Part shown: piece after piece, positions 37,365-46,314 of the stretch
Position numbering within the stretch: the stretch's first letter is position 1
Layout of the letters: each line of letters starts with the position of its first letter
NCBI RefSeq assembly: GCF_018728565.1
Contig: NZ_JACSOI010000005.1
Coordinates: 1 to 64,000 of the forward strand
Source of the DNA: Zobellia russellii
Lineage (GTDB): Bacteria > Bacteroidota > Bacteroidia > Flavobacteriales > Flavobacteriaceae
Direction of reading: 5' to 3'
DNA: 64,000 nt
Program-made: the position numbers and the translations under genes
The notes under the pieces: model-generated
Database searches by the model: none
What the model saw: the letters and a program-made list of their open reading frames with translations, nothing else
Told to the model about the DNA's origin: nothing

Positions 37365-38680
37365 GTACGAAAACTACATACCTATTTGCGTTCTGCCTTT
37401 TCATTGGCCTTTGGGTTAACGGACAAGATACGGACTATAATAATTTAGGTGATGTAAGTTTTGACACCGCTCGTAACTTAGCTTATGAAGGGGATTATAG
37501 GTCGGCCAACATAATGCTGACCAAATTGGTAAAACCGGACTCCAAAGATAATTCGGCTAGGTCGTTATTGGCCAGTACATATAGTTGGAACGGCGATTAT
37601 GATAAAGCACGAGATGAGTTTAACGTAATTCTTTCTTCGGATAAGGGAGATAGAAACATATGGATAGCAGCCGTTAAGAACGAGCTTTATGCCAAAAACA
37701 ACGCAACGGCAATGGGCCTGGCAAATAAGGCTTTAATCTATCTTAAAAGCGATGCTGAGGTTGAAAGGTTAAGAATGATTGCCGAGGAAGGGTTAACCCT
37801 AACAGAGTACCCTGAATCCGGATGGTTCAATCAGGATGATGGCATTGCTCCTCAAAAAGGAATAGCATCCACTAAGGAAGATAAGAAAACCATAGCTCCT
37901 AAAGTAGTAGATACGTTAGCAGCTAAAACGCCCGTTGCAGAAGAAGTGTTGAAGAATAGGGTTTCCGTAAGAAATTCAGCAACTATATACGATACAAGGT
38001 ATGATCCTATGTTTTATTCCACTATTTCATACCAAAGGCAAACCATGGCAGGAAGTATCATTCCAAAAATAAATTACAGCAATCGTTTAGGCACTTATGG
38101 TGTTCAATATGATTTGGATTTTTACCCCAAATTTTCAAAGCGTTTCTATGCGTATATGAACTACGGATTTTCCAATGCCTCAATTTATCCAAAACACAAA
38201 CTAGGAGGAGACTTGTATGCCAATCTTCCCGGTGCATTTGAGTTTTCTGCCGGTGGCAGGTATATTACTTATGACAACACCAATGTATCCGTAATCACCA
38301 ATTCGCTGGGGCATTATCGTGGTAATTATTATTTCTCATTACGTTCGTACATTACACCAATGCCGGATAATCTAACGCGTTTTTCAGGAAACTTGTTGGT
38401 TAGAAAATATCTGAAGGATGCGGAAAACTATTTGGGATTGAATGTGGGTATGGGGTATTCTCCGGAGCTAAGACAATTAACTTCGGGTGATGAGCTTTTA
38501 GCCGAAACACTTTTGTATGTAGAGTCTCAACGTTTAAGTTTGGAGTATCAGTTTACAGGTAAAAACAGCCCAAATATTTACAGGGCCAATGTTGGTGCTT
38601 CAAGGCAGGAATTAGCCTTTGCTTCCGGCAAGTTCTTTTATGGGGTTTCCGCAGGTATTACCTACGAGGTAAAATTTTAA
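37361..38680 (+). CDS. YaiO-family outer-membrane beta-barrel with TPR
   Basis: A 439-residue protein with a signal peptide (about 1-21) and TPR-like helices (about 28-150; ARNLAYEGDYRSAN, TYSWNGDYDKARDEF). A linker (about 150-195) leads to a C-terminal beta-barrel (about 205-439) with alternating aromatic strands, ending in TYEVKF with a C-terminal Phe. It matches the YaiO_dom outer-membrane family (TIGR04390). TPR plus barrel is the layout of exporters such as PgaA, so a polysaccharide export channel is the natural reading. It is the last gene of the operon. Confidence 0.88.
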   Translation: MSTKTTYLFAFCLFIGLWVNGQDTDYNNLGDVSFDTARNLAYEGDYRSANIMLTKLVKPDSKDNSARSLLASTYSWNGDYDKARDEFNVILSSDKGDRNIWIAAVKNELYAKNNATAMGLANKALIYLKSDAEVERLRMIAEEGLTLTEYPESGWFNQDDGIAPQKGIASTKEDKKTIAPKVVDTLAAKTPVAEEVLKNRVSVRNSATIYDTRYDPMFYSTISYQRQTMAGSIIPKINYSNRLGTYGVQYDLDFYPKFSKRFYAYMNYGFSNASIYPKHKLGGDLYANLPGAFEFSAGGRYITYDNTNVSVITNSLGHYRGNYYFSLRSYITPMPDNLTRFSGNLLVRKYLKDAENYLGLNVGMGYSPELRQLTSGDELLAETLLYVESQRLSLEYQFTGKNSPNIYRANVGASRQELAFASGKFFYGVSAGITYEVKF

Positions 38681-38693
38681 GTTTACACTTTCT

Positions 38694-39986
38694 TTATTTG
38701 CTGTCTTTGGGAGTATGGGTATCAAACACCCACTTATCTGCATACATGCCATAAACAAGACCTATTTCGTTCTCTTGCACGTATTTTTCATCCTTGCCCG
38801 GGTCAAAGTTTACATTGTACACATAAACCTTAATGTCGTTATCTCTCAGTTGAAGCATTAATTTGTTTTGTGCGGAAAGTATTCTACGCGAGAGTGCAAC
38901 ATGTTTTACGTTGTTTATAGCTAACCATCTAAGCTTATCTCCTTTTATTTTCATTAAAGGCTCTTGAGATATCATAGCGGAAATGCCATGTTGGGATGCT
39001 TCTTCTATGGCCATAGGACTAAAGAGCTCCATGAGCAATCGTTTTTTGTCTACAAATTTGTTGGCAAATCCTATTGGGTCGTTAATTTTATCGGTTACCA
39101 AGGTAGCATCGGGATGGGCCTTGAACCAGGCGTTTATTCCCTTAAGGTCCAAAGTAGTATAATCCCCATAAATCTTATGTTTCATGAATTCTGAATGGGA
39201 GGGAGGCAATTCACCTGTAAAATCCGTAAAACGCGCCCACATGGGCCAATCATGCGCTGCAACCAACTCTCCGTCCGAAGTTTCAATGATATCAAGCTCA
39301 AATAACCTAAATCCCTTTTTGTAATTCTCGTCAAGGGCATTTTTGGTGTTGGTAGATTTAATGCCGTTTATTTCACCACCTGCATGGGCGATATATCGGT
39401 TATTGTTGGGTTCAAAATCATAGGTGATTCGTGGGAAGTAAACGGTACTATCTTTAATAAGCTTTGGAATATTTTCTGAAATTGTTGCGGAGTTATCGTT
39501 AACCTCTTCCGTTATAATGCCATTAAAGTTATGCATAGCATAAGCTTGACGACCTTTTAAAGTCGCTAGTTTTTCAAACCCCATTCCTGATAGTTCTGTA
39601 GATGGTTTAAGCGAGCCATTTACCGCCGAATCATGTGCTAGGATGGCAAAAGTGGTTTTGTTGGCCTGCATTTTCTTTAAGAGGACCACCAATTTGGTTA
39701 CTTCTTCAGGGCTGGAATATGTGTCAAAGGTCTTGAATTCGTAAGTGTCCGGAGAGTTAAAGTGTACCACAGTAAGTCCACGTTCAATATGTTCTGTTTG
39801 GCCTGCTATGGTAAAGCTGCTTTTTTGTTTGGCATTAAAACTATGGCTGCTCAACTTTAAGGTCGTTTCGTTATTAGATTTAGTTATGATGGTAGGAGTG
39901 GTTTTTGCCAAACCTATTTCAGTAGGTCCTAAACACAGAATAGCGTAAAGGGAAACTAGACCGATGATTTTTATTTTCTTTTTCAT
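38694..39986 (-). CDS. ILEI/FAM3-like domain fused to a GDPD phosphodiesterase
   Basis: A 430-residue secreted protein (signal about 1-27). Residues about 65-170 resemble the ILEI/FAM3 (PANDER-like) domain, with RGLTVVHF, a FDTYSSPEE segment and FAILAHDS. Residues about 195-425 form a glycerophosphodiester phosphodiesterase barrel: His201 (AHAGG instead of the usual HRG), Asn213, Glu230/Asp232 (FELDIIETSDG), His245 (AHDW). It lies convergent with the polysaccharide operon, 13 bp from its end. It may remove or recycle phosphoglycerol substituents; the link is inferred. Confidence 0.8.
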   Translation of the reverse strand: MKKKIKIIGLVSLYAILCLGPTEIGLAKTTPTIITKSNNETTLKLSSHSFNAKQKSSFTIAGQTEHIERGLTVVHFNSPDTYEFKTFDTYSSPEEVTKLVVLLKKMQANKTTFAILAHDSAVNGSLKPSTELSGMGFEKLATLKGRQAYAMHNFNGIITEEVNDNSATISENIPKLIKDSTVYFPRITYDFEPNNNRYIAHAGGEINGIKSTNTKNALDENYKKGFRLFELDIIETSDGELVAAHDWPMWARFTDFTGELPPSHSEFMKHKIYGDYTTLDLKGINAWFKAHPDATLVTDKINDPIGFANKFVDKKRLLMELFSPMAIEEASQHGISAMISQEPLMKIKGDKLRWLAINNVKHVALSRRILSAQNKLMLQLRDNDIKVYVYNVNFDPGKDEKYVQENEIGLVYGMYADKWVFDTHTPKDSK

Positions 39987-40493
39987 TATATATGAAGAAT
40001 ATGAGATAACAAGAATTTAGAAGTCACTCTAGAGGCACAAAATTGTAAAAGAGTAACACTATAAAATATAACGTTTTACGAACCGTGCTTATTGCTACAG
40101 TATTGTAGGAAGCTAAAATTGATTTTTCTCGGTTTATTAATAGAATTAGGATGCTTTAAAACATACACGACCTAATCTTCGGTAAAACGAGTGGCACAGG
40201 GTAGTATAAATGGTAGGGTTGTAGTTGAAATCGTTATAAACCCCTATAAACATTAGGGTTGATGAAGTGTAAATAATTGATAGACAGAGAGTATTGGATG
40301 AAATGAGATATTTTTACGATGAATTACACACCTGTTTTGTTCAAGAAATGAGCAATTTTACAGGATTAACAGGTTTTACAACATTTTTCATTCGTTACAC
40401 CACAATTTGTTGTTTGAGGCTCTCTTTATGAATAAGTTTACATCATAATAATTAAGACACCAAATCAAAATAGTAACTTAACCTATACAAATC
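39987..40493. other. 507-bp gap before the small-ORF pair
   Basis: AT-rich and with no convincing gene. It contains an imperfect stem, AACCCCTA...TAGGGTT, at about 40238-40260, which is weak, and the probable promoter noted at 40410-40440. A 27-codon ORF from 40348 (MSNFTG...) has no supporting context and I do not call it. The GDPD gene's upstream region is presumably at 39987-40100. Confidence 0.6.
40410..40440 (+). promoter_or_regulatory. Possible Bacteroidetes-type promoter for the small-ORF pair
   Basis: TTG at 40410-40412 and TAAGTTTA at 40433-40440 are separated by 20 bp. This approximates the Bacteroidetes consensus TTG-N17-23-TAnnTTTG with one mismatch at the last position. It is about 55 bp upstream of the first small ORF's ATG. 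Weak evidence by eye. Confidence 0.3.
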
Positions 40494-40592
40494 ATGCTTT
40501 ACGATACCTACGGAGAAGAGTACTTATCATTCCTTCAAGACTTAAACGAAATCTTAAGTTTAAACGAATTAGTAGAATTAGATTATATGTAA
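40494..40592 (+). CDS. Small acidic ORF (32 aa), first of a related pair
   Basis: ATG at 40494, 32 codons, TAA at 40590-40592. The peptide is acidic and helix-prone, with YLSFLQDLNEIL at residues 10-21. It shares a Y-(L/M)-x-F-(L/I)-(Q/E)-x-LNEIL core with the second ORF 39 bp downstream. Two neighbouring ORFs with the same core, both in an intergenic region closed by a strong terminator, argue for coding. No signal peptide and no named family; the function is unknown. Confidence 0.55.
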   Translation: MLYDTYGEEYLSFLQDLNEILSLNELVELDYM

Positions 40593-40631
40593 TCAGGATC
40601 CCAAATCCATCAACTTTTAATACCTACAACT

Positions 40632-40733
40632 ATGGCAAATCAAAACCCAGACAACGCAGCTTACATGAATTTTATTGAAAATTTGAATGAAATTCTAAAC
40701 AGTGAAGAAATTAACAAGTTAAATTTTTCTTAG
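40632..40733 (+). CDS. Small ORF (33 aa), second of a related pair
   Basis: ATG at 40632, 33 codons, TAG at 40731-40733. Residues 11-22 (YMNFIENLNEIL) match the core of the upstream ORF; the N-terminus is Asn/Pro/Ala-rich and the tail is SEEINKLNFS. A strong terminator follows after 25 bp, so the two ORFs are probably one short transcript. The function is unknown. Confidence 0.55.
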   Translation: MANQNPDNAAYMNFIENLNEILNSEEINKLNFS

Positions 40734-40758
40734 TTATTTAGTGAATATTAGTTGTTCA

Positions 40759-40796
40759 AAAAAAGCCCTGACGTTCAATCGTCAGGGCTTTTTTAT
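40759..40796. terminator. Strong bidirectional terminator between the small ORFs and rpoD
   Basis: Perfect stem AAAAAAGCCCTGACG/CGTCAGGGCTTTTTT around a TTCAAT loop, with A and T tracts on both sides. It lies between the convergent small-ORF pair and rpoD and can serve both. Confidence 0.95.
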
Positions 40797-40813
40797 AGGG
40801 TACTGTTTTCTAT

Positions 40814-41677
40814 CTATCCTAAATATGTTTTCAGTAATTTACTTCTTGAATTATGACGTAGCTTTCTAATCGCTTTTTCACGAATTTGACGAACCCTTTC
40901 CCGTGTAAGGTCAAAAGTTTGTCCAATTTCGGCCAAGGTCATAGACTGTTGGTCACCTATACCGTAATATAATTTAACCACATCTGCCTCTCTGGGAGAT
41001 AAAGTTTCCAATGCACGGTTAATTTCCGTATTCAATGATTGCTGCATTAAAATTTTATCCGGCTTTGGAGATTCTCCACTACGAAGTACATCATAAAGAT
41101 TGGAGTCTTCCCCTTCTCTTAAAGGCGCATCCATAGAGACGTGTCTTCCTGAGTTTTTCATGGATTGTTTCACCTCGCTTACGGTCATCTCCAATTCCTT
41201 GGCAATTTCTTCCGCAGAAGGTGGCCTTTCATGAGCTTGCTCCAAATAAGAAAATGTCTTTTTAATCTTATTTATAGAACCAATTTTATTTAAGGGCAGG
41301 CGCACAACACGAGATTGTTCCGCTAGTGCCTGAAGAATGGATTGGCGAATCCACCACACGGCATAGGATATAAATTTAAAACCACGAGTCTCGTCAAAAC
41401 GTTTTGCAGCTTTTACGAGTCCTAAGTTACCTTCGTTAATTAAATCCGGTAGTTTTAAACCCTGATTTTGATATTGTTTGGCCACGGAGACCACAAAGCG
41501 TAAGTTGGCTGTAGTTAATTTTTCTAGGGCTACTTGGTCCCCAGCTCGGATCCTTTGTGCGAGTTCTACTTCCTCAGACGCATTGATCAGATCAATTTTA
41601 CTGATATCTTGCAAGTACTTATCCAATGATTTTGATTCACGATTCGTAACTTGCTTGATAATCTTTAGTTGCCTCAT
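40814..41677 (-). CDS. rpoD: Primary RNA polymerase sigma factor RpoD
   Basis: A 287-residue sigma-70 family protein. It has region 1.2 ([15 protein letters not shown]), region 2 ([44 protein letters not shown]), region 3 and region 4 ([29 protein letters not shown]). It lacks the long N-terminal part of proteobacterial sigma-70, which is normal for the primary sigma of Bacteroidetes, which reads TTG/TAnnTTTG promoters. Confidence 0.97.
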   Translation of the reverse strand: MRQLKIIKQVTNRESKSLDKYLQDISKIDLINASEEVELAQRIRAGDQVALEKLTTANLRFVVSVAKQYQNQGLKLPDLINEGNLGLVKAAKRFDETRGFKFISYAVWWIRQSILQALAEQSRVVRLPLNKIGSINKIKKTFSYLEQAHERPPSAEEIAKELEMTVSEVKQSMKNSGRHVSMDAPLREGEDSNLYDVLRSGESPKPDKILMQQSLNTEINRALETLSPREADVVKLYYGIGDQQSMTLAEIGQTFDLTRERVRQIREKAIRKLRHNSRSKLLKTYLG

Positions 41678-41847
41678 ATATCTAGTATGTTTAGGATTAC
41701 TACAAGAGTACAGTATACATTTTTATTATCGATTTTCCAAAGAGATGTCAGTATTCTTATACAAAATTTATGAGAAGTTTAAGATTTCAAGTACGAATCT
41801 AGGCGGATTCTATGGGTTCCGTTATTTTTGACCACAAATAAAGAGAA

Positions 41848-42357
41848 ATGAGCAAGCGAAAGCTGAAAAAATACCTCTCCGAAATTGATAAAGATGCAAT
41901 AGAAGAGCAACTTCTAGACCTCTATGAGCGGTTTCCGCAAGTAAAGGAGTATTACAATTTTATATTTAACCCTAAGGAAGACAAGCTTGTTCAGGAGGCT
42001 AAGACCAAAATCAGCAACGAATACTTTCCTGTAAGACGGAAAAGACCTAGGGCACGCCGCTCCGTGGCACAGAAATTCATAAAGCACTTTATAAAATTAG
42101 GCGTAGACCCGCATCTCATAGCAGATGTAATGCTCTATAATTTAGAGATTGCACAGGTATTTGAAAAAGATAGGAATACACCTGATGCCTTTTATAAGAG
42201 TATGATGAACTCGTTTACGGAAGCAGTTCAGTTTATTTCTATAAATGGGTTATTGTCCGAGTATAAGGAGCGGATAGTTAAAATTTACACGATTACACAA
42301 GAACAGAATTGGCAATTTAGCGAGGGATTTTCCCGCGCATTAGATATTATAGATTAG
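41848..42357 (+). CDS. DUF6155 family protein
   Basis: A 169-residue, basic alpha-helical protein matching DUF6155: MSKRKLKKYLSE, LYERFPQVKEYYNFIFNP, KIKNEYFP-type segment and a RRKRPRARRSVAQKFI cluster. The function is unknown. It ends 2 bp before the downstream hydroxyacid dehydrogenase, so the two are cotranscribed. Confidence 0.88.
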   Translation: MSKRKLKKYLSEIDKDAIEEQLLDLYERFPQVKEYYNFIFNPKEDKLVQEAKTKISNEYFPVRRKRPRARRSVAQKFIKHFIKLGVDPHLIADVMLYNLEIAQVFEKDRNTPDAFYKSMMNSFTEAVQFISINGLLSEYKERIVKIYTITQEQNWQFSEGFSRALDIID

Positions 42358-42359
42358 GT

Positions 42360-43289
42360 ATGGCAATAGTAATTATTAGACAGGATGATAAAATTGATTT
42401 GTGGAAAAAAGCACTTTTAGCGCAGCAACCAGATTTGGAGGTCTACAGCTATTTGGAAGAGCATCCTAAAGAAAAAATAGACATGGCTTTGGTTTGGAAG
42501 CACCCCAACGGTGCATTGGCTCCTTACCCTAATTTAAAATTGATTGCCTCTAGTGGGGCAGGAGTAGATTTTATTTTTGAGGATGATACCGCTCCTAAAA
42601 ACCTACCTATAACTCGTGTAGTAGATGATATGCTTGCCAAAGACATGAGTGAACATGTGCTAGCGGTAATTTTAAGTCACCTGAAGAATTTAGATCGATA
42701 CAGGATTAATCAATTAAAGGGAATCTGGCAACCTATGCAATATCATAGAATTTCAGATTTTACAATAGGTATTTTAGGATTAGGTGCGCTTGGCAAGGAA
42801 TTGGCGGGCGATTTGGTTAAATACGGGTTCAAGGTTCAGGGCTGGTCAAATTCACAGAAAAACATTCAAGGGGTAACCAGCTTTGTTGGCGAACCGGGTT
42901 TAGATGAGTTTCTTAAGACTACTCAGATTTTGGTGTGTCTTTTGCCATTAACGGAAGCTACCACTGGGATTTTGAATAAGGAGCTTTTTAAACAACTGCC
43001 TAAAGGAGCTTTTGTAATAAACGTAGCTCGAGGAGGGCATTTAGTGGATGAAGATTTGCTCGAAATGCTAAATAACGGTCACCTTTCCGGTGCAGGGTTG
43101 GATGTCTATCATCAAGAGCCTTTGCCAAAAGAACATGCATTTTGGAATCATGAGAAGATTCAGATGACACCTCATTACGCAAGTGTATCCGATACGGATT
43201 CCGTAGTTCCTCAAATTTTAGAAAATCATAATAGGTTGTTGAACAACAAACCTTTACTGAACGAGGTAGTAATAGATAAAGGCTATTAA
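42360..43289 (+). CDS. 2-hydroxyacid dehydrogenase, GhrA-like
   Basis: A 309-residue D-isomer-specific NAD(P)-dependent dehydrogenase of the glyoxylate/hydroxypyruvate reductase A type. The dinucleotide motif GILGLGALG is at about 137, INVARGGHLV carries the catalytic Arg, LDVYHQEPLP the Glu, and MTPHYAS the His. It probably reduces glyoxylate or hydroxypyruvate; the substrate is inferred. It starts 3 bp after DUF6155. A 196-bp gap follows with nothing visible. Confidence 0.88.
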   Translation: MAIVIIRQDDKIDLWKKALLAQQPDLEVYSYLEEHPKEKIDMALVWKHPNGALAPYPNLKLIASSGAGVDFIFEDDTAPKNLPITRVVDDMLAKDMSEHVLAVILSHLKNLDRYRINQLKGIWQPMQYHRISDFTIGILGLGALGKELAGDLVKYGFKVQGWSNSQKNIQGVTSFVGEPGLDEFLKTTQILVCLLPLTEATTGILNKELFKQLPKGAFVINVARGGHLVDEDLLEMLNNGHLSGAGLDVYHQEPLPKEHAFWNHEKIQMTPHYASVSDTDSVVPQILENHNRLLNNKPLLNEVVIDKGY

Positions 43290-43485
43290 GGCTTTATCCA
43301 TTTTCTATGCGAACCCCCAAAAACGTTATTGTTTTAAGGAAAAGGAAGGGCATTTCTTTTTTCTTTTTATCGATTTAACCAGAATAAATTTCAGATAAGT
43401 ACAAATTTCCTTTAATTTTGTAAAATTGAGAATTTTAGGAACCCCACCTATTTACACTAATTGAACGCTAAATTTTAGACCCTAC

Positions 43486-44997
43486 TTGGAGTTAAAAAAA
43501 GATACCACCGAAAAGCAACTATACGATTATCAGGAAGAAGACCTGAATACCATTTTCAAGCATTTAGAAGATCCTGAAGAGAAGGGAAATTTGTTGTACC
43601 AGTTACCTACAGGTGGTGGTAAGACCGTTGTTTTTTCTGAGATTGCCCGTCGTTATATCCAAAAAACAGGCAAGAAGGTCGTGGTTTTAACACACCGTAT
43701 TGAGCTAAGCACGCAAACTTCTAGAATGCTTAACAGTTTTGGTGTAAAGAACAAGATTATCAATAGCGAAGTAAAGGAACTTACCGATCAGGATAAGTTC
43801 ATGTGTTTCGTTGCCATGGTAGAAACCCTAAATAATAGACTACAGGAAGAGAAAGTTGAAATTAACGATATTGGGCTCGTTATTATTGATGAGGCCCACT
43901 ACAACTCGTTTAGGAAGCTTTTTAAATTCTTTAAGAAATCTACTATTCTAGGGGTGACCGCTACACCCTTGAGTTCAAATATAAAATTACCCATGAAAGA
44001 CAACTATCAAAAGTTGATTGTGGGTGAATCTATTGGTTCTCTGATCAAGAAAAACTTCTTGGCCAAGGGCAACATGTATAATTATGATGTAAGTCTGCAG
44101 AGTCTTAAATTGGGTATAAGCGGTGATTATACGGTAAAATCATCTGATGAGCTCTACAGTAACCAGAGTATGTTGGGTAAATTACTTTCTGCATACAAAG
44201 AAATAGCCGAAGGTACCAAAACGTTAATTTTCAACAACGGTATTAATACCTCTCGTTACGTATATGAAACGTTTAAGAAGGCCGGCTATAATATTCGTCA
44301 TTTAGACAATAAGAACACGGCAACGGAGCGTAAGGAGATTTTAGAGTGGTTCTCCAACACACCGGATGCTATACTTACATCAGTCAGTATTCTTACTACT
44401 GGTTTTGATGAACCATCCGTAGAAACCATAATATTGAACAGGGCAACACGATCACTTACATTATATTTTCAGATGATTGGTCGTGGGTCGCGTATTTTAC
44501 CCAATAAAAGTGAATTTACCGTAGTTGATTTAGGGAATAATGTTGCACGTTTTGGTCTTTGGGATGCGCCTATAGATTGGCAGGAGATTTTCCATTTTCC
44601 GGATTTCTATTTGGAAAACATCAAGAATGATGAAGAAATTGAGAAGGAGTTCGTTTATGAAATGCCTGCTGCCCTTAGAGAAAAATTCAAAAACTCTACC
44701 AATATTGAGTTTAATATAAAAGAGGAATACAAGAAGGTCTTTGCACAAGGATTACGGTCCAAGATTGTGTTGGAGCGTAGTATTGATCAACACGCACAAA
44801 TTTGTGTGGAAAACTCCGAAGATGTTTTTGATGCACGTATTTTGGCTAAAGAACTTAAAGAGGAGATTAAGTATCGTGTAAGACAGTATTCTTATTGTAT
44901 TATGAACAATACCAAAAACTACAAAGAGTGGTTGGAAGAGGATTACGAACGTAAGTTACGCTCAAGTATTTCTCGTATGTTCGCTGCTAAGATGTAA
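43486..44997 (+). CDS. DEAD/DEAH-box superfamily 2 helicase
   Basis: A 503-residue helicase with TTG start at 43486 (no nearby in-frame ATG). Motifs: Walker A PTGGGKT (41-47), VLTHRIEL (Ia-like), DEAH (135-138), TATPLSS (III), TTGFDEPSVETIILN (V) and QMIGRGSRI (VI). The C-terminal 100 residues are unassigned. It resembles the nuclease-free type I/XPB-like SF2 branch (COG1061). It appears monocistronic; no R-M or defence partner is adjacent. Confidence 0.92.
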   Translation: MELKKDTTEKQLYDYQEEDLNTIFKHLEDPEEKGNLLYQLPTGGGKTVVFSEIARRYIQKTGKKVVVLTHRIELSTQTSRMLNSFGVKNKIINSEVKELTDQDKFMCFVAMVETLNNRLQEEKVEINDIGLVIIDEAHYNSFRKLFKFFKKSTILGVTATPLSSNIKLPMKDNYQKLIVGESIGSLIKKNFLAKGNMYNYDVSLQSLKLGISGDYTVKSSDELYSNQSMLGKLLSAYKEIAEGTKTLIFNNGINTSRYVYETFKKAGYNIRHLDNKNTATERKEILEWFSNTPDAILTSVSILTTGFDEPSVETIILNRATRSLTLYFQMIGRGSRILPNKSEFTVVDLGNNVARFGLWDAPIDWQEIFHFPDFYLENIKNDEEIEKEFVYEMPAALREKFKNSTNIEFNIKEEYKKVFAQGLRSKIVLERSIDQHAQICVENSEDVFDARILAKELKEEIKYRVRQYSYCIMNNTKNYKEWLEEDYERKLRSSISRMFAAKM

Positions 44998-45065
44998 CGT
45001 GCTCCGCTTCTAAAAGGAGCTGATTAGGAAAGCAATATATTCACAGAATAGAAAAATAGTTAAGG

Positions 45066-46313
45066 GTGAAGCAAAGTGTCCTTTTGGTAATAGGATTTAC
45101 CTGGCCTGAACCCGCATCTACGGCTGCGGGAAACCGTATGTTGCAGCTTCTTCTTTTTTTTAAGAGTAAAGGGTACAAAATAATCTTTACAAGCGCTGCG
45201 TCTAGAACAGAACTCTCACTTGATTTGGAGGAACTTCAAATAGAAACAAAGTCCATTGCACTTAATGATTCCACTTTTGATGCAGTTTTAAAGGAAATAG
45301 ACCCGAACATAGTTCTTTTTGACCGCTTTTTAACTGAGGAACAATTTGGTTGGCGGGTATCCGAAAATGTGCCCCAGGCACTAAAAGTGCTTGATACAGA
45401 AGATTTGCATTCCCTTAGAAAAGTGAGGGAACTTGCACATAAAAAAGGAATTCCTTTTGCAGTTAAGGATTGGGTAAAAGATGATATAACCAAGCGTGAA
45501 GTAGCAAGTATGCTAAGGTGCGATCTTTCATTAATGGTTTCTTCATTTGAAATGGAATTATTGACTAAAACTCTAAGGATTGATAAAAGCTTACTCTTGC
45601 ACCTTCCTTTTCTCTTGGAGCTCATAACACCGGAAACGCAAGAAGTTTGGCCAAAATTTAATGAGCGGAGTAATTTTGTTTGTATTGGCAACGGAAAACA
45701 TGCTCCAAACGTAGATGCCGTTAAATGGTTGTACCATGATATATGGCCTTTAATACGAAAAGCGCTACCAGAAGCTCAAGTGGCCATTTATGGAGCATAT
45801 ATGCCGCAACAAATAACCCAATTGCACAAACCGGACATGGGTTTTTTTATAAAGGGATGGGCAGAAGATGCGATAACCGTACTAAAGCAAGCAAGAATAA
45901 ACCTTGCTCCATTACGCTTTGGAGCAGGTATTAAAGGGAAACTTACCACGGCAATGCAAAGTGGAACCCCAAGTATAACCACAACTATTGGGGCAGAAGG
46001 CATGCGCGAAGGTTTGAACTGGAGCGGTGCAATTGCCGAAACTCCCCAGGAATTGGCCAGTGAGGCTGTACGACTTTATACTTCGGAGAAAAATTGGCAA
46101 GAAGCACAGCAAAATGGGGTAACTCTAATAAATGAACTTTATAATCAAGAGAAATTAGGTGAGCGATTAGCTACTTCATTACATACTATTCAGGAAAAGC
46201 TTAAAGAACACCGCGAGCAAAACTTTATGGGTAGTTTGCTTCAACACCAAAGTATGCAAAGTACCAAGTACCTTTCTAAATGGATAGAAGAGAAGAATAA
46301 GAAGGTTTTGTGA
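45066..46313 (+). CDS. Glycosyltransferase, GT4-like
   Basis: A 415-residue GT-B protein with GTG start. The C-terminal half contains NFVCIGNGKHAPNVDAVKWL, the phosphate-binding APLRFGAGIKGKL and a TIGAEGMREGL segment with the acidic residues typical of nucleotide-sugar binding. The N-terminal half is a Rossmann domain. Sugar donor and acceptor are unknown. It ends 1 bp from the convergent histidine kinase gene. Confidence 0.87.
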   Translation: MKQSVLLVIGFTWPEPASTAAGNRMLQLLLFFKSKGYKIIFTSAASRTELSLDLEELQIETKSIALNDSTFDAVLKEIDPNIVLFDRFLTEEQFGWRVSENVPQALKVLDTEDLHSLRKVRELAHKKGIPFAVKDWVKDDITKREVASMLRCDLSLMVSSFEMELLTKTLRIDKSLLLHLPFLLELITPETQEVWPKFNERSNFVCIGNGKHAPNVDAVKWLYHDIWPLIRKALPEAQVAIYGAYMPQQITQLHKPDMGFFIKGWAEDAITVLKQARINLAPLRFGAGIKGKLTTAMQSGTPSITTTIGAEGMREGLNWSGAIAETPQELASEAVRLYTSEKNWQEAQQNGVTLINELYNQEKLGERLATSLHTIQEKLKEHREQNFMGSLLQHQSMQSTKYLSKWIEEKNKKVL

Positions 46314-46314
46314 C

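Noticed and set aside
40348-40431. 27-codon ORF (MSNFTG...) upstream of the micro-ORF pair
   Set aside because: It shares no sequence with the pair and overlaps the putative promoter.
43486-44997. Helicase as part of a defence system
   Set aside because: The neighbours are metabolic and glycosyltransferase genes; no nuclease or methylase partner is present.
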